NCBI RefSeq assembly: GCF_020991275.1
Contig: NZ_JAJLQY010000013.1
Span: 62,001-126,000, forward strand
DNA length: 64,000 nt
Direction: 5' to 3'
Origin: Actinocorallia sp. API 0066
GTDB taxonomy: Bacteria > Actinomycetota > Actinomycetes > Streptosporangiales > Streptosporangiaceae
Each line of letters begins with the position of its first letter. Within the stretch, counting starts at the first letter, position 1. This document shows positions 46,958 to 55,509 of this stretch, piece by piece. The notes under the pieces are model-generated. The model did no database searches and had not been told where the DNA came from. It saw only the letters and a list, made by a program, of their open reading frames with translations. The translations under genes were made by a program, and so were the position numbers.

Positions 46958-47707
46958 TCACACGGGGTCGGCCAGCTGCGCCGGGTCGAAGGCGTCGAGC
47001 GTCCGCAGGGTGACCCCCAGCGCGTCCACGACGACCAGGTGACGGTCGGGGACGGTGATCCAGTCCTCGGCGTCGTCGTTCGGCTCGCTGGCCACCAGGG
47101 TGCCCTCAGGGCCGCTCCGGTAGCACAGGGTCTCGCCCCAGGTCGTCGCGACGACCGTCTCGCCGTCGGTGGCCAGGAGGTTCAGGCAGGCGTGCGGGTC
47201 GAGGACGAGGACGTCCTGGACCAGCTCGGGCACCGCGGAAGCCAGCGGACGGCCCTGGTCGAGCCGCTGCCAGAGCAGCTGGGCCAGGAACGCGGCGTCG
47301 CAGGTGGACTCCGGCACGTATTCCGGGTCGTGCAGCGGTGTGGTGAGCCGCACGTTGAGGTGCCCGTTCAGGGACAGCAGCGCCGTCCCGTGGGTGAAGG
47401 GGGCCGTCGCCGCCTCCTCGATGGGCATGCCGGGGCTCGCCCCCCGGACGGCGCCCACGACGCACGTGCCATGGACCTGCTCCGCGAGGGCCGGGAAGTC
47501 CGGGTCATCCTCGATCGGCCCGGTACGCCGGTAGCTGAGGGCGTGGCCGTCGGCGCCGAACCAGCCGATGCCGAAGCCGTCGCGGTTGATGAGGTCGATG
47601 TGCTGCCAGCGCGGCCTGGCGGCCTGGCGCGGCAGCCCATAGGTGGGCCGCAGAACCAGCTCCTCCACCGTGCGATCTTGTCCCAGCCAGGCGAAATGAC
47701 GGCACAT
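46958..47707 (-). CDS. Class II glutamine amidotransferase (EgtC-like)
   Basis: 249 residues. It begins MCRHFAWLG: after Met removal the N-terminal Cys is the nucleophile of Ntn glutamine amidotransferases. The oxyanion/glutamine site follows (NRDGFGIGWFGADG, VGAVRGASPGM, HGTALLSLNGHLNVRL with Asn). The opening and length match EgtC, which removes gamma-glutamyl from an ergothioneine intermediate. EgtB and EgtD are absent here; instead an AsnO-like enzyme and a GCS2/ATP-grasp ligase are upstream. I infer hydrolysis of a gamma-glutamyl amide in a different pathway. Ribosome site GGGAGG. Confidence 0.87.
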   Translation of the reverse strand: MCRHFAWLGQDRTVEELVLRPTYGLPRQAARPRWQHIDLINRDGFGIGWFGADGHALSYRRTGPIEDDPDFPALAEQVHGTCVVGAVRGASPGMPIEEAATAPFTHGTALLSLNGHLNVRLTTPLHDPEYVPESTCDAAFLAQLLWQRLDQGRPLASAVPELVQDVLVLDPHACLNLLATDGETVVATTWGETLCYRSGPEGTLVASEPNDDAEDWITVPDRHLVVVDALGVTLRTLDAFDPAQLADPV

Positions 47708-47759
47708 GGGCCCACCTCCCAGGTCTTCGACGACATCCTTAGACACGCAGCATAAACAG

Positions 47760-49529
47760 CTAGACGCCATGGTGTTGCAGCCAGAGTTCCAGGAGTGCGA
47801 GTTGCCACAGGGCACTCGCTCCGAGCGTCGTCCTATGGGTGGTCGGGGCGGCCAGGAGACGGTTCACGTAGTCCTCCCGGAAGAGGCCGCGCGCCTTGGC
47901 GGCCGGGTCGGTGAGGGCCGTCCGGACAAGATCCAGGTAGGGCCCCGAAAGGTGCCGGATCGCGGGCACCGGGAAGGATCCCTTCGTCCTGTCGATCACC
48001 GCGTCCGGGACGACGCCGCGGGACGCCCGCTTCACCACGCCCTTGCCGCCGTGCGCCAGTTTGAGGGACGGCGGGCAGGACGCCGCCAGCTCGACGACCT
48101 CGTGATCGAGGAACGGGGTCCTGGCTTCGAGCCCGAAGGCCATGGTCATGTTGTCGACGCGCTTCACGGGGTCGTCCACGAGCATCACGGTGCTGTCCAG
48201 GCGGAGTGCCGCGTCTACGGCCTCCTCCGCGCCGGGCGTGGCGAAGTGATCGTGGACGAAGGCCGAGCTGTGGTCCTCGCCCAGGTAGGCCGGGCTGAGC
48301 TGGCCCGCGAGGTCGGCGTGCGGCCGGTCGAAGAAGACCTTGGCGTAGTCCTCGGCGGCCCGCTCCCGTGGGGTGTGGGCGAGCGGCGGGTACCAGTCGT
48401 ATCCGGCGAAGATCTCATCGGCGCCCTGCCCTGACTGGACGACCTTGACGTGCTTCGACACCTCCTGCGACAGCAGGTAGAAGGCGACGCAGTCATGGCT
48501 GACCATCGGCTCACTCATCGCGCCTACGGCCCCGTGGAGGGCGCCCAGGAGGCGGTCGTCTCCGATGCGGATCCTGTGGTGTTCGGTACCGAACTCGCGG
48601 GCTACCAGGTCGGAGTAGGCGAACTCGTCGCCTTCCTCTCCCCCGGCGGCCTGGAAGCCGATGCTGAAGGTGGCGAGATCACGCTGTCCGGCCTCGGCCA
48701 GGAGGGCGACGATCAGGCTGGAGTCGATGCCGCCGGACAGGAGCACCCCGACGGGCACGTCCGCCACCATCCGTCGGTTCACCGCCGTCCGGAGCGACGC
48801 AAGGACGGCGTCCGGCCACTCCTCGTCCGGGAGGACCACCTCTCGGGTGAACGACGGTCGCCAGTACACGTGATCGTCCTGGGAGCCGTCCGGATGGATC
48901 GTCCTCACCGTCGCCGCGGGCAACTTCTGCACGCCGCTCAGGATCGTCCGGGGGGCGGGGACGACGGAGTGGAACGTCATGTAGTGGTGCAGGGCGACGA
49001 GATCCAGCGACGTGTCCACGCCGCCGCCCTCCAGCAGCGCGGGCAGTGTTGAGGCGAACCGTAGGCGACGCGCGTCACGCGTCACGTAGAGGGGCTTGAT
49101 CCCGAGCCGGTCACGGCCGAGCAGGAGAAGGCCCGTGTCGCGCTCCCACAGGGCGAAGGCGAACATGCCCTTGAGCCGGGTGACAAAATCGCGCCCCCAC
49201 CGGTGGTAGCCCTTGAGGAGGACCTCGGTGTCCGAGGTGGAGAAGAAGCGGTAGCCGTCCGCCTGAAGCTCCGCGCGCAGCTCACGGTAGTTGTAGACGC
49301 AGCCGTTGAAGACGCCCGCCAGGCCGAGCTCGCTGTCGATCATCGGCTGGGCGGCCCGGTCGGACAGGTCGATGATCCGGAGCCGCCGGTGCCCGAACGC
49401 GAGCGGGCCCGACGCCCACACGCCGGAGCCGTCCGGGCCACGGGACACCATCGACGCGTTCATGCGCGCCACCCCGTCCACGTCGGCGGGGTGGCCGTCG
49501 AACCGGAGTTCACCGCAGAAGCCGCACAT
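47760..49529 (-). CDS. AsnO-like asparagine-synthase family amidotransferase
   Basis: 589 residues, the length of N-acetylglutaminylglutamine amidotransferases. Starts MCGFCGELRFDG with the nucleophile Cys, then SRGPDGSGVW, GHRRLRIIDLS and FNGCVYNYRELR of the glutaminase domain. The synthetase half has the PP-loop LLSGGIDSSLIVALL, then SGQGADEIFAGYDWY and LEARTPFLDHEVVELA. It amidates a carboxylate using glutamine ammonia and ATP. In NAGGN loci the partner is a GNAT/ATP-grasp protein; here the partner, 16 bases upstream, is a GCS2/ATP-grasp fusion, so the product may differ. Confidence 0.9.
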   Translation of the reverse strand: MCGFCGELRFDGHPADVDGVARMNASMVSRGPDGSGVWASGPLAFGHRRLRIIDLSDRAAQPMIDSELGLAGVFNGCVYNYRELRAELQADGYRFFSTSDTEVLLKGYHRWGRDFVTRLKGMFAFALWERDTGLLLLGRDRLGIKPLYVTRDARRLRFASTLPALLEGGGVDTSLDLVALHHYMTFHSVVPAPRTILSGVQKLPAATVRTIHPDGSQDDHVYWRPSFTREVVLPDEEWPDAVLASLRTAVNRRMVADVPVGVLLSGGIDSSLIVALLAEAGQRDLATFSIGFQAAGGEEGDEFAYSDLVAREFGTEHHRIRIGDDRLLGALHGAVGAMSEPMVSHDCVAFYLLSQEVSKHVKVVQSGQGADEIFAGYDWYPPLAHTPRERAAEDYAKVFFDRPHADLAGQLSPAYLGEDHSSAFVHDHFATPGAEEAVDAALRLDSTVMLVDDPVKRVDNMTMAFGLEARTPFLDHEVVELAASCPPSLKLAHGGKGVVKRASRGVVPDAVIDRTKGSFPVPAIRHLSGPYLDLVRTALTDPAAKARGLFREDYVNRLLAAPTTHRTTLGASALWQLALLELWLQHHGV

Positions 49530-49545
49530 ACGTCTTTTCTTCCTC

Positions 49546-52047
49546 TCAGGCGAGAAGCCATGTGTCCTTGGAGCCGCCGCCCCGCGAGGAGTTGACGATC
49601 CTGCTCCCGGCAGGCGCGACGCGCGTCAGGGCGAGCGGCACCACCTCGGTCTCGGCGCCCGTGCAGACGAAGGCGCGCAGATCGACGGCACGGGGTTCGA
49701 GCCTCCCGGCGGCGAAGGTCGGATGGGTGGACAGCTCGACCGTCTCCTGGGCGATCCAGCGCGACGGCTCGGCGACGATGAGCGCACGGACCTCCTCCAG
49801 CTCCTCAGGCGACGCGTCGGGGCCGATCACCACACCCTGGCCGCCGTACCCGTCCACGGGCTTGGCGACGAGCTCGGCGAGCCGGTCCAGGACCTCGGCG
49901 AGCTGCGCGGGATCCCGGCACAGGTAGGTCGTCACGTTGTCGAGGATCGGCGTCTCGTTCAGGTAGTAGGTGATGAAGTCAGGGACGTGCGCGTAGAGGG
50001 CCTTGTCGTCTCCGAGGCCGTTGCCGGGCGCGTTCGCGAGGGTCAGGGTGCCCGCCGCCAGGGCGTCACGCAGGGCGGGAACGGCGGCGAACAGGTCGCG
50101 TTCCTCGATCCGTCGGTAGAGCACCTCCACAGGGATCTCACCCGCGAAGACCCGGAGGTGCTCGTCCACCCGAAGGTCACGCGGCCGCACGAGAGGCACG
50201 CCCATCTCCGAGGCCAGTAGCTGGTGCTCGTAATGCGCCGCGTCGGTGGGCCCCTCGGTGACGAGGGCGAGCGCGCCGGACTGGTGCGTCAGGGCGTCGC
50301 GCAGGAGGGCGACGGCGCGGCGCGGCGACGACGTCGGGGCCGCCCTGACGAGCTCGGGCAGCACCCGCGCGGCGAGCCACCGGTTGGCCATCGCGTAGCC
50401 GATGCCCGACGGCACCCTCAGGTTGTCCTCCAGGACGTACCAGCGGCCCGCGCTGGTACGGACGAGGTCGGTACCGGTGACGGCGCACCGGACCGTCCCG
50501 GGGCGGACCAGCGCCCCCTCCGGCTGGAGCCCGGGAGACGACTCGATCAGCGCGCCGGGGACGACGCCGTCCCTGACGATCTCGCGTTCGCCGTAGGCGT
50601 CGTTCAGGAACGCCTCAAGTGCCTTGGCCCGTTGCGCGAGCCCGGTGGTGACGGCCCGCCAGTCCTGGCCCGCCACGATGCGCGGGAACAGGTCGAAGGG
50701 GAAGAGCCGCTCTTCCTCGTCGCCGGTGCGGAAGTACATGCCTAGGCTGCGCTGAACCCTGTCACGTCGTACCTCCCGCTCGGCTATGCCGTCGGGGCCG
50801 AGCCGGTCGAACGCCGTCAGGACCATGCCGTAGGGGCGGCGTGCCGTCTTGTCGAACACGATGGCCTCGTCAGCGGAGCTGTCGTAGCCGCGCAGCATGG
50901 CCATCACCTCGGTCCTGCGCGCGTGCGGCTCCCACTCGGTGTGCATCCTGGTCTCGGCGACGAGGAGGTCCACCACCTCCTCCAGGCCGCCCACCGCGAA
51001 CGCCGCGCGCTGCCCGGCCGCCGAGCTGCCGCGCTCCAGCGTCGTCTCGGCGAGGACGGACAGGAGGTCCCAGTCGCCGTTCTCCTCCAGGACGGGCCTG
51101 AGCCGCTCCAGGAGCCCGTGCACGACCCGCGCGGCGGCGAAGGGCCGTCCGCTCACCGGATCGACCAGCTCGCCCTCCAGGCCCTCACGGGCGGCCCGCC
51201 ACGTCTGGGCGCGGACGAGTTCCGAGCGGGCCGTGAGCGGGGGCGTCCCGGCCTCGATCGCCGCGAGCTCGGCGACGACGAGGCCGCGGAACAGCCCGGC
51301 GAGCAGCGTGACGTCCTGGATGCGAGGGCAGGCGTCCGGGACGCGCAGCTCAAGCGTCGGCAGGTGGGACGAAGGGCGGACGTCGTAGTAGATCATCCCG
51401 GGATCGGTGATGACGCCCGTGCGGATGAGGTCGGCTATGAGCGCGTCGTATTCGGCGGCGCTCTCCACGCGGGGGGCGGGCCCGGCCGTCGGCCAGCGCG
51501 ACCACAGGAGGGTCCGGGCGCTGGCGTAACCGGTGTCCTCGCCGAGCCAGAAGGGCGACGACGCCGACAGCGCTAGCAGGACGGGCGTCCACGGTGCGAT
51601 CCGGTGCGCGACCCTTACGGCGAGATCACGGTCGGCCAGTTCCACGTGCACCTGGGTGCCGCAGATGAGCTGTTCACGGGCGAGGAGCTGGTACTCCTCC
51701 AGCATGTTCTCGTAACGCGGGTCGGGGGTGATGTCGAGGGCCGCCATGTCCACGATCGGGACGGTGCCCGCCGAGACCACGCCGAGCCCGAACCGCTCCG
51801 CCTCGTCCACGACGGCCCTGCGCAGCGCCGACAGGTCCTCGACGAGGTCGACGAGGCTCACGAACGGCCTGCTGTTGGTCTCCACCACCGAGCGCTGCAG
51901 CTCGCTGGAGAACCGGTCGGGCCGCAGCCGTCCCAGCAGCTCGTCGGCCCTCGGCACCAGCCGCCTGGTCGCCAGATCGACCAGATGGAACTCCTCTTCG
52001 ACCCCGACGACGACGGATCCCGGTCTCTCCACCATCGTCCTCAACAT
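49546..52047 (-). CDS. GCS2 carboxylate-amine ligase fused to circularly permuted ATP-grasp
   Basis: 833 residues. Residues about 10-380 are a GCS2/YbdK glutamate-cysteine-ligase-like domain (VVVGVEEEFHLVDLATRRLV; ICGTQVHVELADRD; YDVRPSSHLPTLELRVPDAC, given in parts). Residues about 395-833 are a circularly permuted type-2 ATP-grasp domain (RPYGMVLTAFDRLGPDG; LQPEGALVRPGTVRC; YVLEDNLRVPSGIGYAMANR; KPVDGYGGQGVVIGPDAS; VDLRAFVCTG). Both halves form amide bonds from carboxylates. It is the first gene of the minus-strand amidoligase set and would build the backbone that AsnO amidates. The start at 52047 has a weak ribosome site; ATG 52035 is an alternative. Confidence 0.9.
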   Translation of the reverse strand: MLRTMVERPGSVVVGVEEEFHLVDLATRRLVPRADELLGRLRPDRFSSELQRSVVETNSRPFVSLVDLVEDLSALRRAVVDEAERFGLGVVSAGTVPIVDMAALDITPDPRYENMLEEYQLLAREQLICGTQVHVELADRDLAVRVAHRIAPWTPVLLALSASSPFWLGEDTGYASARTLLWSRWPTAGPAPRVESAAEYDALIADLIRTGVITDPGMIYYDVRPSSHLPTLELRVPDACPRIQDVTLLAGLFRGLVVAELAAIEAGTPPLTARSELVRAQTWRAAREGLEGELVDPVSGRPFAAARVVHGLLERLRPVLEENGDWDLLSVLAETTLERGSSAAGQRAAFAVGGLEEVVDLLVAETRMHTEWEPHARRTEVMAMLRGYDSSADEAIVFDKTARRPYGMVLTAFDRLGPDGIAEREVRRDRVQRSLGMYFRTGDEEERLFPFDLFPRIVAGQDWRAVTTGLAQRAKALEAFLNDAYGEREIVRDGVVPGALIESSPGLQPEGALVRPGTVRCAVTGTDLVRTSAGRWYVLEDNLRVPSGIGYAMANRWLAARVLPELVRAAPTSSPRRAVALLRDALTHQSGALALVTEGPTDAAHYEHQLLASEMGVPLVRPRDLRVDEHLRVFAGEIPVEVLYRRIEERDLFAAVPALRDALAAGTLTLANAPGNGLGDDKALYAHVPDFITYYLNETPILDNVTTYLCRDPAQLAEVLDRLAELVAKPVDGYGGQGVVIGPDASPEELEEVRALIVAEPSRWIAQETVELSTHPTFAAGRLEPRAVDLRAFVCTGAETEVVPLALTRVAPAGSRIVNSSRGGGSKDTWLLA

Positions 52048-52157
52048 CCATAGACGACATATCGCCCAACAATGCCCGTCTCCTTACAGTCCACACCTAC
52101 CCGCGCCGTCCCGAGACCAACGTCTCACTCCACGCACGGCCGCAGCGACGGAAACGC

Positions 52158-52180
52158 AGTCGGCCCCTCGGGGGCCGACT
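52158..52180. terminator. Perfect hairpin terminator
   Basis: AGTCGGCCCC-TCG-GGGGCCGACT is a perfect 10-base-pair stem with a 3-base loop, 17 bases beyond the epoxide hydrolase stop on the minus strand. It separates that gene from the amidoligase operon, both of which are read leftward. No U-tract. Confidence 0.75.
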
Positions 52181-52196
52181 GCTCCGCGACGCGGGG

Positions 52197-53324
52197 TCAG
52201 GCGGCGAAGAAGACGCGCAGGTCAGCGGTGACGGCGTCGGGCGCCTCCAGCGCGGCGAAGTGGCCGCCGACCGGGTGCTCGGACCAGTGCACGATCGCCT
52301 TGTTGTCGCGCTCGGCCAGGGCGCGGATCGTCTGGAAGTCGTCGGCGAAGACCGCGACGCCGGTGCGCGCCGCGTTCACGGCAGGTTCGGCCCCGGCGCG
52401 CGCCTCCTCGTAGTAGTAGCGCGCGGCGGTGGCCTGGGTGTTGGTGAACCAGTACAGGGACACCTGGGTGAGGAGCTGGTCGCGCGTCACCAGACTCGTG
52501 CCGTTCCCGAAGGACATGAGCAGCTCGCTGTAAGCCAACTGGCCCACCGGCGAGTCGGCGACCGCCGCCCCCACCGTCTGCGGGCGCGACGCGTTCATCG
52601 TGTTGTAGCCGCCCACCGACTGGAACCACCGCATGTGCTCCAGCGCCGCGTACTCCTTCGGCCCGAACCCGTCGAACTCGGCAGGGTCGCCGGACGGGAA
52701 CGAGAACAGCTGGAGGACGTGCAAGCCGAGGAACCCGGGCGGGTTCCAGAGGCCGAGCTCACGGGCGACCAACGCGCCCATGTCGCTTCCGTGGACGCCG
52801 TAGGAGGCATAACCCAGGCCGCGCATAAGGGCGTCGAACGTACGGGCCACCTTGGCGAACGTCCACCCTTCGCCTTCCAGCGGGGTGCTGAACCCAAAGC
52901 CCGGGATCGACGGGACGACGACCGAGAACGCGTCCTCGGGCCTGCCGCCGTGCGCGACCGGGTCGGTGAGCGGGCCGATCATGTCGAGGAAGTCCGCGAA
53001 CGAGCCGGGGTAGCTGTGCACGAGCAGCAGCGGCGTCGCGTCCGGCTCGGCGGACGGCACGTGCAGGAAGTGCACGGTCTGGCCGTCGATCTCGGTGAGG
53101 TGGTGCGGGAAGGCGTTCATCCGCGCCTCCTGGGCGCGCCAGTCGAACCCGGCGCGCCAGTACTCGACGGTCTCGCGCAGGAAGCCGTTCGGGGTGCCGA
53201 GCGCCCAGTCGTCGGCCGCCGCCGGGCGGGGCAGGCGGGTGCGGGCGAGGCGGTCGCGCAGGTCGTCCAGCTCGGCCTGGGGGACCTCGACGTGGAAGGG
53301 GCGGAGGTTCAGCGTCTTCGTCAT
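52197..53324 (-). CDS. Epoxide hydrolase (EHN-type alpha/beta hydrolase)
   Basis: 375 residues from the ATG at 53322-53324 (TAAGGGA upstream). The N-terminal epoxide hydrolase cap (FHVEVPQAELDDLRDRLART; YWRAGFDWRAQEARMNAFPH) is followed by the core: LLLVHSYPGSF (oxyanion HxxPG), nucleophile Asp in GVHGSDMGALVARE, Tyr residues in the lid, and catalytic His in HPVGGHFAALEAP. It opens epoxides to diols in the cytoplasm. A perfect inverted repeat separates it from a divergent WYL regulator, its likely controller. Confidence 0.92.
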   Translation of the reverse strand: MTKTLNLRPFHVEVPQAELDDLRDRLARTRLPRPAAADDWALGTPNGFLRETVEYWRAGFDWRAQEARMNAFPHHLTEIDGQTVHFLHVPSAEPDATPLLLVHSYPGSFADFLDMIGPLTDPVAHGGRPEDAFSVVVPSIPGFGFSTPLEGEGWTFAKVARTFDALMRGLGYASYGVHGSDMGALVARELGLWNPPGFLGLHVLQLFSFPSGDPAEFDGFGPKEYAALEHMRWFQSVGGYNTMNASRPQTVGAAVADSPVGQLAYSELLMSFGNGTSLVTRDQLLTQVSLYWFTNTQATAARYYYEEARAGAEPAVNAARTGVAVFADDFQTIRALAERDNKAIVHWSEHPVGGHFAALEAPDAVTADLRVFFAA

Positions 53325-53342
53325 GTCCCTTACGGTAGGAGC

Positions 53343-53369
53343 CATATAGGATGACTTCGTTCCTATATG
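53343..53369. promoter_or_regulatory. Perfect inverted repeat between epoxide hydrolase and WYL regulator
   Basis: CATATAGGA (53343-53351) and TCCTATATG (53361-53369) are a perfect 9-base inverted repeat with a 9-base spacer, 18 bases from each divergent start codon region. It is the likely operator of the WYL-domain regulator and probably overlaps both promoters. Confidence 0.8.
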
Positions 53370-53386
53370 TAGGGCATTCTTAGGGA

Positions 53387-54394
53387 ATGTTGGAAACGTC
53401 CGCGCGGCTGCTCGCGCTGCTGTCCCTCCTCCAGTCGCGGCCGGACTGGCCGGGCCGGGAGCTCGCGGAACGGCTCGGGGTGAGCACCCGGACGATCCGC
53501 ACCGACATCGACAGGCTCCGCGAGCTCGGCTACCCCGTGGACGCCGTCCGGGGGCCCGCGGGCTGTTACCGGCTCGGGGCGGGCGCCAAACTGCCGCCGC
53601 TGCTGCTGGATGACGAGGAGGCCGTCGCCGTCGCGATCGGGCTGCGCGCGGGCTCGGGGGTGAGCGGCATCGCGGAGAGCAGCGGGCGCGCCCTGGCCAA
53701 GCTGGAACAGGTGTTGCCGCACCGGCTGCGCCGCCAGGTGGCCGCGCTGCACTCGGCGACGTCGAGGGCGCCGGAGAACCTCGCGACCAACGTCGAGGAC
53801 CCCGAGGTCGACGCCGCCGTGCTGACGGCGATCGCCTCCGCGATCCGCGACCATGTCTGGCTGCGTTTTGACTACGCCGTGCCGGACGCCGCGCCCGCCG
53901 ACGAGGAGCACCCTTCGGCGACGGCGGCGGGCTCGGGACGCCGCCTGATCGAGCCCTACCGGCTGGTGAGCTGGCGCCGCCGCTGGTACCTCGTCGGCCG
54001 CGACGCGCGGGACGGCACATGGTCGTCCTACCGCGTCGACTGGATGACGCCGCTCACGCCCACCGGCCGCGTCTTCACGCCCGTCCCACTACCCGGCCTC
54101 GACTACACCTCCTTCGTTCTCCGCGACGTCGCCACCACCGGCTGGAAGGTGCACGCCCGCATCACTGTGCTCGCCCCCGCCGAGGACGTCATCGCCCGCA
54201 TCAACCCGACCGTCGGCATCGTCGAATCGCTCTCCCCCACCCGCTGCGTCCTCGTCACCGGCGCCGACAGCCTCGAAACCATCGCCGTCTACATCGGCAT
54301 GCTCAACCTCGACTTCAAAGTCACCACCCCACCCGCCCTCCGCACCCACCTCACTACCCTCGCCCACCGCTACCTCAACGCCACAACCCCCTAA
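53387..54394 (+). CDS. HTH/WYL-domain transcriptional regulator
   Basis: 335 residues. N-terminal winged HTH (LLALLSLLQSRPDWPGRELA; LGVSTRTIRTDIDRLRELGY), then the WYL ligand domain (DHVWLRFDY; RLIEPYRLVSWRRRWYLVGR; SYRVDWM) and a C-terminal WCX region. WYL proteins bind ligands, often nucleic-acid or small-molecule, and control adjacent genes. It is divergent to the epoxide hydrolase with a perfect inverted repeat between, so it probably represses or activates that gene. Ends with the C-rich ACAACCCCCTAA. Confidence 0.92.
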   Translation: MLETSARLLALLSLLQSRPDWPGRELAERLGVSTRTIRTDIDRLRELGYPVDAVRGPAGCYRLGAGAKLPPLLLDDEEAVAVAIGLRAGSGVSGIAESSGRALAKLEQVLPHRLRRQVAALHSATSRAPENLATNVEDPEVDAAVLTAIASAIRDHVWLRFDYAVPDAAPADEEHPSATAAGSGRRLIEPYRLVSWRRRWYLVGRDARDGTWSSYRVDWMTPLTPTGRVFTPVPLPGLDYTSFVLRDVATTGWKVHARITVLAPAEDVIARINPTVGIVESLSPTRCVLVTGADSLETIAVYIGMLNLDFKVTTPPALRTHLTTLAHRYLNATTP

Positions 54395-54468
54395 CCCCCG
54401 GCCGAGCACCCCGCCGACACCCTTCTCGGTTCCCGCCTCCGGCGGGAGAATCCCACCCGGAGGTGGAC

Positions 54469-55116
54469 ATGCGTTATCAGGGCCTGATCATGGACTTCGG
54501 CGGCGTCCTGACCACAAGGATGCAGCTGAACAGCCGAGCCTTCGAACGCGCCGAAGGACTGGCGCACGGCGCTTACACGGCGGCCCTGTGCAACCACCCG
54601 GACGGCGTCCGCGTCTACGCCGACCTGGAGGTCGGCCGCGCGACCCAGACCGACTGGAACAACGTCATCGGCGGCATTCTCGGCATCGACCCCACCGACC
54701 TCATGCGCCGCGCCCTCGCGCACCTGGAACTCGAACCCGAGATCGTCACGGCGGTTCGCCAGGCCCGCACGACCGGCGCAAGGGTCGCGATGCTCTCCAA
54801 CAGCTTCGGCTCCTCCCCTTTCGACCCCTACGACCACCTCGGCGTCTACGACCTAATCGACGTGGCCGTCCTCTCCGAGACCGAAGGCGTCCGCAAGCCC
54901 GACCCCCGCATCTACCGGCGCGCCCTGACCGCCCTCGGCCTCCCGGCCTCCACCTGCGTCTTCGTGGACGACCAGGAGGCCAACCTCCCACCCGCCCAGG
55001 CCCTGGGCATCCACACCGTCCACCACTCCACCGACCCCACGACCACCGCCGCACACCTCACCGGCCTCTTCTCTCCGCCCGGCCCGCCAACACCCCACCC
55101 CGACCCCGCCGCCTGA
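54469..55116 (+). CDS. HAD-superfamily hydrolase
   Basis: 215 residues from the ATG at 54469 with CGGAGG upstream. HAD motif I is DFGGVLTT (variant: second Asp replaced by Gly-Val, as in some epoxide-hydrolase-N-terminal and haloacid members), motif II AMLSNSF, motif III Lys in GVRKPDPRIY, motif IV VFVDDQEANL. It resembles the N-terminal phosphatase-like domain of epoxide hydrolases (FGGVL-TT). Probably a small phosphatase. It lies 74 bases after the WYL regulator on the same strand and may be co-transcribed. Confidence 0.88.
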   Translation: MRYQGLIMDFGGVLTTRMQLNSRAFERAEGLAHGAYTAALCNHPDGVRVYADLEVGRATQTDWNNVIGGILGIDPTDLMRRALAHLELEPEIVTAVRQARTTGARVAMLSNSFGSSPFDPYDHLGVYDLIDVAVLSETEGVRKPDPRIYRRALTALGLPASTCVFVDDQEANLPPAQALGIHTVHHSTDPTTTAAHLTGLFSPPGPPTPHPDPAA

Positions 55117-55509
55117 CGACCCGGACGCGCCGTTTCCCGACCACAGGTTGCCAGCGGGAGCGGACCCGATCGACGAGGAGGCCAAGGGCACCGTCGGCGG
55201 ACGTGCGGGCGTCGCGGCGGGCAGCGGCAGGCGAGCAGCCCGGCAAGCTCGCGTTCGCGGGAGCAGCCGGGGCGGCACGCGGTCGGCGGGGCTCCTCGGC
55301 TGTCGTCGTAGGCGGCACGAGGAAGGCGCGCGCCAGCAATGCCTCGGGGTGGTGGTCGTGCGGCAGGTGCGGGCGCCTCGGGCGGATGGGGTGTTTGGGG
55401 GTTGGGGGTTGGGGGGTTTGTGCTGGTGGGGGGGTGGGGTGGGGCTGGCCGGGCGTTAACCTTTGGGTGGCTAGCTTGAGCGGGAATCCACCGGAATCAG
55501 GGAGACCGG
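55117..55509. other. Intergenic region with G-quadruplex-prone tract
   Basis: 393 bases without a convincing gene. From 55388 to 55416 four runs of 4-6 G are separated by 2-5 bases, followed at 55428-55444 by three more runs of 4-7 G, on the plus strand. This meets the usual intramolecular G4 pattern several times over. It lies 66-120 bases upstream of the PAP2 start, where a folded structure could affect transcription or, in the mRNA leader, translation. Confidence 0.6.

Noticed and set aside
46958-52047. An ergothioneine biosynthesis cluster (EgtC plus a GCS2/EgtA-like ligase)
   Set aside because: No EgtB or EgtD; the GCS2 domain is fused to an ATP-grasp and paired with an AsnO-like enzyme, which is not the ergothioneine arrangement.
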